Assembly: GCA_023442945.1 (NCBI GenBank)
Contig: JAEZWW010000078.1
Coordinates: forward strand, 1 to 39,333
Direction of reading: 5' to 3'
DNA from: Pseudomonadota bacterium
GTDB lineage: Bacteria; Pseudomonadota; Gammaproteobacteria; Burkholderiales; Burkholderiaceae_C
DNA length: 39,333 bases
The notes under the pieces are model-generated. The model made no database searches. It saw only the letters and a list, made by a program, of their open reading frames with translations, and was not told the origin of the DNA. Positions 33,661 through 39,333 of this stretch are shown in pieces (within the stretch, counting starts at the first letter, position 1; every line of letters starts with the position of its first letter). The position numbers were made by a program, and so were the translations under genes.

Positions 33661-34410
33661 TCAGATGACCTTCGCTTCGTTCTTGAGCTTGTCCACCAGC
33701 GTGGCGACGTCCGGCACCTTGATGCCAGCGCCGCGCTTGGGCGGTTCGGACACTTTAAGCGTCTTCAGGCGCGGCTTGGCATCAACGCCCAGGTCCTCCG
33801 GCTTGACGGTGTCCAGCTGCTTTTTCTTGGCCTTCATGATGTTGGGCAGCGTGACGTAACGCGGCTCGTTCAGGCGCAGGTCGGTCGTGATGACGGCCGG
33901 CAGGCTGATCGACAGGGTTTCCAGGCCGCCATCGACTTCGCGCGTGACCTTGGCCTTGTCGCCTTCCACTTCGACCTTGCTGGCGAAAGTCGCCTGGGGC
34001 AGGTCGGCCAGCGCGGCCAGCATCTGGCCGGTCTGGTTGGCGTCGTCGTCAATGGCTTGCTTGCCCAGGATCACGAGCTGGGGCTGCTCCTTGTCGACCA
34101 GGGCCTTCAGCAGCTTGGCGACGGCCAGGGGTTGCAGCTCTTCGCTGGTTTCGACCAGGATGCCGCGGTCGGCGCCGATGGCCATGGCGGTGCGCAGGGT
34201 TTCCTGCGCTTGCGTGGGGCCGCAGGAGACGGCGATGATTTCGGTGACGACGCCTTTTTCCTTCAGGCGGACGGCCTCTTCGACGGCGATTTCGTCAAAG
34301 GGGTTCATGCTCATCTTGACGTTGGCGATGTCCACGCCAGTTCCGTCGGACTTCACGCGCACCTTGACGTTGTAGTCCACCACGCGCTTGACCGCGACGA
34401 GTGCTTTCAT
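33661..34410 (-). CDS. etfB: Electron transfer flavoprotein beta subunit
   Basis: A 249-residue ETF beta subunit that binds AMP and pairs with EtfA. It starts MKALVAVKRVVDYNVKVRVK and carries MSMNPFDEIAVEEAVRLKEKG (about 33-53), LGKQAIDDDANQTGQMLAALADLP (about 116-139) and the ETF-beta signature with VDGGLETLSISLPAVITTDLRLNEPRY (about 157-183). The recognition helix for dehydrogenases (NEPRYVTLPNIMKAKKK) is present. Start 34410 is preceded by AGGAG at 7-8 bases; the in-frame start 33 bases further up lacks one. It is the first gene of etfBA. Confidence 0.97.
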   Translation of the reverse strand: MKALVAVKRVVDYNVKVRVKSDGTGVDIANVKMSMNPFDEIAVEEAVRLKEKGVVTEIIAVSCGPTQAQETLRTAMAIGADRGILVETSEELQPLAVAKLLKALVDKEQPQLVILGKQAIDDDANQTGQMLAALADLPQATFASKVEVEGDKAKVTREVDGGLETLSISLPAVITTDLRLNEPRYVTLPNIMKAKKKQLDTVKPEDLGVDAKPRLKTLKVSEPPKRGAGIKVPDVATLVDKLKNEAKVI

Positions 34411-34476
34411 TCCTGGATCTCCTGTTGTAAACGGCTCCCGCACCTGGCGGCCTGGCCGCCGGCGGGGTCAAAAATC

Positions 34477-34482
34477 ATTCTA
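34477..34482 (-). promoter_or_regulatory. Possible -10 hexamer of the etfBA promoter
   Basis: TAGAAT on the leftward strand, in an AT-rich island about 67 bases before the etfB start. No good -35 is visible at the usual spacing, so the call is weak. The remaining bases of the mscS-etfB gap are G+C-rich palindromes. Confidence 0.3.
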
Positions 34483-34564
34483 GTGCACCGGGTTCCCCTA
34501 CCCGCCGGGGTGGCGGCCGCAACAGGCCTTCGTCGCCTGCGCGCGCCCGGTGAGGCACCGAAAA

Positions 34565-35971
34565 TTATAGGTCGCGGCCCGCGCCTTCCTGGGGCCCCGC
34601 GGTGCCGTGCGCGACAGGGGCTGAAGCGGGCAAGGACGTCGGCGCAGGCGCCGGGCCCGCCGCCTGGTGCACCACGCGCTGCGGAAACGGGATGTCGATA
34701 CCGTGCGCGCGCAAGGCGGCCAGGATGGCGGTGTTGACCTCGGAGCGCAGGCCCAGCTGGCCGGCCTCGGGCTCGTTCATCCAGTAACCGACGGTGAATT
34801 CCAGCGCGTCGGCGCCGAACGCGGTCAGCATGGCCGAGGGCGGCGGCTGACGCATCACGCGCTCGCAGCTGAAGGCGGCCTCGCGCAGCAGCCTCTTGAC
34901 CTGTTCCACATCGCTGTCGTAGCCCACCCCCACCACCGTCGACTGCCACACGCGCCGGTCGGCCAGGGACAGGTTCTCGATCCGCTGGGTCACCATCATC
35001 TCGTTGGGCACGATGGATTCGCGCCCCGTTGAGCCGCGGATCACCGTGTAACGCGCCCGGATATCGGTGATCTGCCCCTCAAACCCGTCCACGCGCACGA
35101 TGTCGCCGATGCGGATGGCGCGCTCGGCCAGCACCACGTAGCCCGACACGTAGTTGGACGCCAGCTTCTGCAGGCCCAGGCCAATGCCCACGCCGATGGC
35201 GCCGCCCAGCACCGACAGCGCCGTCAGGTCGATCCCCACCGCCGACAGCGACACCAGCACGGCGATGAACATCAGGATGGCGCGCAAGGCGTTGGCGACC
35301 ATCTTGCGCATCGACAGGTGTTCGCCCGCCGCGTGGCGCAGCAGGCGTGACTCGATCGCCGAAGACAGCCACAGCGCCAACAACAAAGCCACGCCCACGT
35401 TGACGCTGCCTTCGATGATGGCGCGCAGGGTCAGCGACACGCCGCCCACCTTCCAGCGCACCGCTTCCGACTCTTCGAGCAGCACCGGCAGCAGGCCAAT
35501 GACCCACAGCACGGCGACGATCCAGATGCCCCAGGACAGCGAGCGCTCCAGCACGCCAATGCCTTGCGCGTCGGGGAAGGCCGAGCGCAGCACGCGCGCC
35601 CCTAGGCGGATCACCAGCAGCGCGATCAGCGCCGGCAGCGCCACGCGAAACAGCGGGATCGGCAAGTCCAGCGCCAACAGCACCTGCCGCCCGACCAGGG
35701 CGAACAGCAGCCACAGCGCCGGGAAGAGCGCGCCGTCAAAACCCTTGTTGCCGAAGACGATCGACTTGTTGGGCGGCAGCTTGTGCCAGCGCTGCGCCGC
35801 CGCCCGCGACAGCACGAAGGCCAGCACGCCGCTGACCCCGATCGCCACGATGGCCGCCAGCGCCGACGGCTGGGTGACGGCGCTCCACCAGGCCTCCCAA
35901 TCGTCGATGCGCAGGCCGGCGCTGCGCGTCAGGCGCGCGCCGGCTTCGCTCAGGGTTTCGGGGTTCGCCAC
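34565..35971 (-). CDS. MscS-family mechanosensitive channel
   Basis: A membrane protein of about 468 residues. Six hydrophobic segments occupy about 15-275. The pore-lining helix and beta domain follow in the order expected for MscS: LGGAIGVGIGLGLQKLASNYVSGYVVLAERAIRIGDIVRV, with the small-residue-rich TM3 and the conserved GD-x-V. The C-terminal alpha-beta domain contains SIVPNEMMVTQRIENLSL and ends in a Pro/Ala-rich tail. It opens in response to membrane tension. The likely start is GTG at 35971, overlapping the end of the enoyl-CoA hydratase gene by 22 bases, so translation is probably coupled. Longer readings of the frame are antisense-like sequence over that gene. Confidence 0.88.
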   Translation of the reverse strand: MANPETLSEAGARLTRSAGLRIDDWEAWWSAVTQPSALAAIVAIGVSGVLAFVLSRAAAQRWHKLPPNKSIVFGNKGFDGALFPALWLLFALVGRQVLLALDLPIPLFRVALPALIALLVIRLGARVLRSAFPDAQGIGVLERSLSWGIWIVAVLWVIGLLPVLLEESEAVRWKVGGVSLTLRAIIEGSVNVGVALLLALWLSSAIESRLLRHAAGEHLSMRKMVANALRAILMFIAVLVSLSAVGIDLTALSVLGGAIGVGIGLGLQKLASNYVSGYVVLAERAIRIGDIVRVDGFEGQITDIRARYTVIRGSTGRESIVPNEMMVTQRIENLSLADRRVWQSTVVGVGYDSDVEQVKRLLREAAFSCERVMRQPPPSAMLTAFGADALEFTVGYWMNEPEAGQLGLRSEVNTAILAALRAHGIDIPFPQRVVHQAAGPAPAPTSLPASAPVAHGTAGPQEGAGRDL

Positions 35972-36753
35972 GATGGCTCGCGTTTGTCGATGAAGGCCTG
36001 CACGCCTTCCTGCGCCACGTCCAGCGCCATGTTGCAGGCCATGGTCTGGCCAGCCAGCTGGTAGGCCGCTTCGATGCCCAATTCGCGCTGTTGATAGAAC
36101 AATTGCTTGCCCATGGCCACGGCCTGGCGCGGTTTGCTCAGGATGGCGGCGACCAGCGCATCCACGGCCGCGTCCAGTTCGGCCTCGGGCACGACCTGGT
36201 TGACCAGGCCGCGCTGCTGCGCCTCCTGTGCGCTGATGAAGCCGCCGGTCAGCAGCATCTCCATCGCCTGTTTGGCCCCCATGTTGCGCACCAGCGGCAC
36301 GCTGGGCGTGGCGCAGAACAGGCCGACGTCGATGCCGTTGACGCCAAAACGCGCGCTGTCCACCGCCACCGCCAGGTCGCATTGCGCCACCAGCTGGCAG
36401 CCGGCCGCCGTGGCCAGGCCTTGCACGCGGGCGATCACCGGCACCGGCAGCTTCTGGATCGCCAGCATCATCTTGCTGCACTGGGCGAACAGGCGCTGGT
36501 AGTAGTCCAGCTGCGGGTGCGCCTTCATTTGCTTGAGGTCATGCCCGGCGCAAAAAGCCTTGCCCTCGGCCGCGATGACCAGCACGCGCGCGCCCTCGTC
36601 CGCCGCGATGGCGTCCAGCTGGCGCTGCAACTCGGCCAGCGCGGCTTCGCTCAGCACATTGAACGATTTGGGCTGCGCCAGCGTGAGGCGGTGCACGCCG
36701 CGGTCGTCGCGCGCGTGGCGCACAGGGGGGTCGGAGGCTGCGGTAGTGGTCAT
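35950..36753 (-). CDS. Enoyl-CoA hydratase-like protein (ECHDC3-type, catalytic glutamates missing)
   Basis: A 267-residue crotonase-fold protein. The oxyanion-hole segments are present (KAFCAGHDLKQM, about 68-79; QGLATAAGCQLVA, about 114-126). The two glutamates of true hydratases are not: the first position is Gln in AAGCQLVA, and the second region reads FGVNGIDVGLF without Glu. This matches the ECHDC3-like subgroup, whose reaction is not established, so hydratase activity is doubtful. Start 36753 (MTTTAASD) is chosen for length. It lies downstream of the HDAC-like gene and repeat A12, and overlaps the MscS gene at its 3' end. Confidence 0.85.
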   Translation of the reverse strand: MTTTAASDPPVRHARDDRGVHRLTLAQPKSFNVLSEAALAELQRQLDAIAADEGARVLVIAAEGKAFCAGHDLKQMKAHPQLDYYQRLFAQCSKMMLAIQKLPVPVIARVQGLATAAGCQLVAQCDLAVAVDSARFGVNGIDVGLFCATPSVPLVRNMGAKQAMEMLLTGGFISAQEAQQRGLVNQVVPEAELDAAVDALVAAILSKPRQAVAMGKQLFYQQRELGIEAAYQLAGQTMACNMALDVAQEGVQAFIDKREPSWRTPKP

Positions 36754-36847
36754 GGTGAAGGAACCTGTGGGATCGGCTGGGCGCGCCCAACAGGGCAAAT
36801 GGCGAACCCTAAGGCGCCCCGTCGGCCGCGGGCACCGACCCCTGAAT

Positions 36848-36911
36848 ACTATGATTTTAGTAGCTGGCCGCGCAGATTGCTGTAGGGCCTGCGCCCGATT
36901 TTATTGAAAAA
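36848..36911 (-). repeat. Family A dispersed repeat, copy A12
   Basis: ACTATGATTTTAGTAGCTGG, CCGCGCAGATTGCTGTAGGGC, CTGCGCCCGATTTTATTGAAAA: a near-complete copy between the HDAC-like and hydratase genes, oriented with them. Confidence 0.85.
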
Positions 36912-36927
36912 CAGCCGCGGTGAGCGC

Positions 36928-37881
36928 CTACACGTCCGCCAGCACGCGCACATGCGCTTCCACGCTGCGCGCCAGGGCATTCAGGTTGTAGCCGCCTTCC
37001 AGGCAGCTGACGATGCGACCCTTGGCGTAGCGCAGGGCGATGTCCTTCACGCGCTGGGTCATCCAGGCGTAGTCCTGCTCGTTCAGGCCCATCTGGCCCA
37101 TGTCGTCCTCACGGTGCGCGTCAAAGCCGGCGCTGACGAAGATCAGCTCGGGCTGGTGCGCCTCCAGCCGCGGGATCCACATCATCTCGACCAGCTCGCG
37201 GATGTCCATGCCCTTGGTGTAGGCCGGCACCGGCAGGTTGACCAGGTTGCTGTCGGTCTTGGTGGAGCCGCCTTCGGGGTAGAACGGGTGCTGGAAGAAG
37301 CTGACCATCAGGATGCGCTCGTCACCCGCGACGATGTCTTCCGTGCCGTTGCCATGGTGCACGTCGAAGTCGACGATGGCCACGCGCTTGACGCCGTGGC
37401 GCTCGCACGCGTACTTGGCGGCCACCGCCACGTTGCTGAAAAAGCAGAAACCCATGGCCTGGTTGCGCGTGGCGTGGTGGCCGGGCGGGCGGGTGCAGCA
37501 AAAGGCGTTTTCCAGCTCGCCGGTCATCACGGCGTCGACCGCGTCGATGGCCGCGCCGGCCGACAGCAGGGCCGCGCGGTAGGTGTGCTGGTTCATCGAC
37601 GTGTCGGTGTCCAGCGAATAGTGGTCGGGCCCGCCGGCCTGCATTTCTTCGAGGAGGATGTCGTTCAGCCCGCGCAGCGCGGCAACGTGGCGGCGGCCGT
37701 GCGCCAGCAGCAATTCGCCCATGGCGGCGGGGGTGGGTTCGCGCCGGTCCAGCGCGTCGGCCACACCGGTGATCAGCAAGCGGTCTTCGATCGCATCCAG
37801 CCGCTCGGGGCATTCCGGATGCCCGGCGCCCATCTCATGTTTGCGGCAATCGGGGTGTGTGAAATACCCGGTTTTCCCCAC
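36928..37881 (-). CDS. Histone deacetylase/acetylpolyamine amidohydrolase family protein
   Basis: A 317-residue zinc-dependent deacetylase. The fold's signature residues are all visible: RPPGHHATRNQAMGFCFFSN with the tandem active-site histidines (about 133-152), VDFDVHHGNGTEDI with two zinc ligands Asp and His (about 168-181), SAGFDAHREDDMG with the third ligand Asp (about 246-258), and CLEGGYNL with the catalytic tyrosine (near 295). Bacterial members deacetylate small molecules such as acetylpolyamines or lysine side chains. The start is taken as GTG at 37881 (reading MGKTGYFTHPDCRKHEMG) because a perfect AGAGGAGA lies 5 bases before it; an ATG 21 bases upstream has none. It is divergent from the MoxR gene. 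Confidence 0.92.
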   Translation of the reverse strand: MGKTGYFTHPDCRKHEMGAGHPECPERLDAIEDRLLITGVADALDRREPTPAAMGELLLAHGRRHVAALRGLNDILLEEMQAGGPDHYSLDTDTSMNQHTYRAALLSAGAAIDAVDAVMTGELENAFCCTRPPGHHATRNQAMGFCFFSNVAVAAKYACERHGVKRVAIVDFDVHHGNGTEDIVAGDERILMVSFFQHPFYPEGGSTKTDSNLVNLPVPAYTKGMDIRELVEMMWIPRLEAHQPELIFVSAGFDAHREDDMGQMGLNEQDYAWMTQRVKDIALRYAKGRIVSCLEGGYNLNALARSVEAHVRVLADV

Positions 37882-37932
37882 GCTTGTCTCCTCTTTCACC
37901 ATACGGCATCGAATATCCGTTACCTTCCTTGC

Positions 37933-38853
<921 letters not shown>

Positions 38854-38890
38854 TCTGAGCGTTGCGGCAGGGAATCTTTTGAGCGGAATG

Positions 38891-38936
38891 CGACTCTGGC
38901 CGGTATGGGGATTGCGCGGGCAGCTATGGAATGTGT
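38891..38936 (+). repeat. Family A dispersed repeat, copy A13 (truncated)
   Basis: CTGGCCGGTATGGGGATTGC then GCGGGCAGCTATGGAATG: the core is clear, but the left end is diverged. Confidence 0.6.
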
Positions 38937-39024
38937 AGTCACTGGTTCGCCCATTCGCTGCGCGCTCGTCGGGCGTTGGTGCGTGAACCACCTTGGGAGG
39001 CCGGGACATGCGCCCGGCGGCGCA

Positions 39025-39235
39025 CCTTCTTTTCTTGACTCGCCAAGAAAAGAAGGCAAAAGAAGGCGACCCCACTGGACGTGTCCCCATCGCGTTGCGA
39101 TGGGGCAACCTGCGATGCTCGCGTGCGGGGTGCGCTGCAGAACTCGCTTTGCTGCTGCGCAGCGCCGCTCAAACAGCTGCAGCGAGTCAGAGCACGAAGC
39201 GTGGACATCCTTCGGTGTCCACGCGCACCCCGCCC
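39025..39235. repeat. Multi-branched foldback repeat (family C)
   Basis: Four perfect inverted repeats follow each other: CCTTCTTTTCTTG/CAAGAAAAGAAGG (39025-39056, 13 bp); CCCCATCGC/GCGATGGGG (39085-39105); an outer 11-bp stem GCGGGGTGCGC/GCGCACCCCGC (39125-39135 with 39223-39233); and inside it ACTCGCT/AGCGAGT (39142-39187) beside GCGTGGACA/TGTCCACGC (39199-39224). The outer stem encloses two hairpins, giving a branched fold. The sequence resembles repeats I associate with Comamonadaceae genomes, but this is from memory. Confidence 0.6.
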
Positions 39236-39333
39236 GCTGCGCTTCTCGGCACGTCCACAGGGGTAGGGAAACCATTCAGGCCATCGCTTCGCTCGGCCTT
39301 GGCTTGCGCGGCGCAACGCGCCTGCGCCGTTGG

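Larger units (their letters stand above)
38854..39333. other. 480-base end region without a gene, made of repeats
   Basis: No frame here has a credible start, ribosome binding site or recognisable protein. It holds a truncated family A copy (A13) and then the foldback repeat described next. The final 35 bases are G+C-rich and unassigned. Confidence 0.6.

Noticed and set aside
35972..36481. An N-terminal extension of the MscS protein.
   Set aside because: It would overlap the enoyl-CoA hydratase gene in another frame and reads as low-complexity Gly/Arg/Ala; GTG at 35971 gives a normal protein.
38939..39316. Leftward open frames of 125 and 184 codons over the terminal repeat.
   Set aside because: They run through inverted repeats, lack ribosome binding sites and do not resemble proteins; such frames recur wherever the repeat occurs.

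Overview
The window is high-G+C DNA from a betaproteobacterium. Gene content and order (grpE-dnaK-dnaJ, a cphA'-cphA pair beside an ABC transporter/DUF1854 pair, etfBA plus an acyl-CoA dehydrogenase) and two families of short dispersed repeats point to Burkholderiales, most likely Comamonadaceae. This is inferred from family knowledge only; there is no rRNA or tRNA in the window.

Layout. (1) Bases 1-3157: the tail of an Ala/Pro-rich protein and its terminator, then a leftward operon of a Bug/TctC-type binding protein, a DUF1932 dehydrogenase and an AEC-family permease. (2) 3350-12754: a rightward eight-gene operon of crotonase, feruloyl-CoA synthase, thiolase, short-chain dehydrogenase, 4-hydroxybenzoyl-CoA-type thioesterase, ABC-type binding protein, large acyl-CoA dehydrogenase and a MarR regulator. 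Together they read as CoA-dependent beta-oxidation of hydroxycinnamates (ferulate, p-coumarate and their dihydro forms) to hydroxybenzoates. A perfect inverted repeat lies between the -35 and -10 of its promoter. (3) 12844-13710: an HxlR-type regulator with its own inverted repeat, and an FKBP isomerase. (4) 13916-17956: the heat-shock genes grpE, dnaK and dnaJ behind a good sigma-32 promoter, with a long hairpin between dnaK and dnaJ. (5) 18027-21078: a phosphoethanolamine transferase (EptA/MCR family) and a convergent PA0069-type radical SAM protein. (6) 21475-29397: a cyanophycin locus, with an ABC transporter and DUF1854 protein going left, and CphA' (lost Mur-ligase P-loop, truncated) and CphA (complete) going right. 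(7) 29631-37881: a leftward series of HDAC-like deacetylase, degenerate enoyl-CoA hydratase, MscS channel, etfB, etfA, acyl-CoA dehydrogenase and nitronate monooxygenase. (8) 37933-39333: a MoxR AAA+ ATPase and then 480 bases of repeats without a gene.

The least expected content is non-coding. Family A (about 60-70 bp, 13 copies) sits in most gaps and also inside two genes, eptA and the radical SAM gene, where it is translated in the same orientation and frame. Family B (about 75-110 bp, 4 copies) starts 0-4 nt after a stop codon inside operons and has two hairpins; two copies differ by three compensatory base-pair changes, which suggests an RNA structure under selection. A third, multi-branched foldback repeat closes the window.

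Starts were chosen from Shine-Dalgarno matches and family length where possible. Functions rest on motif recognition by eye, not on database searches.
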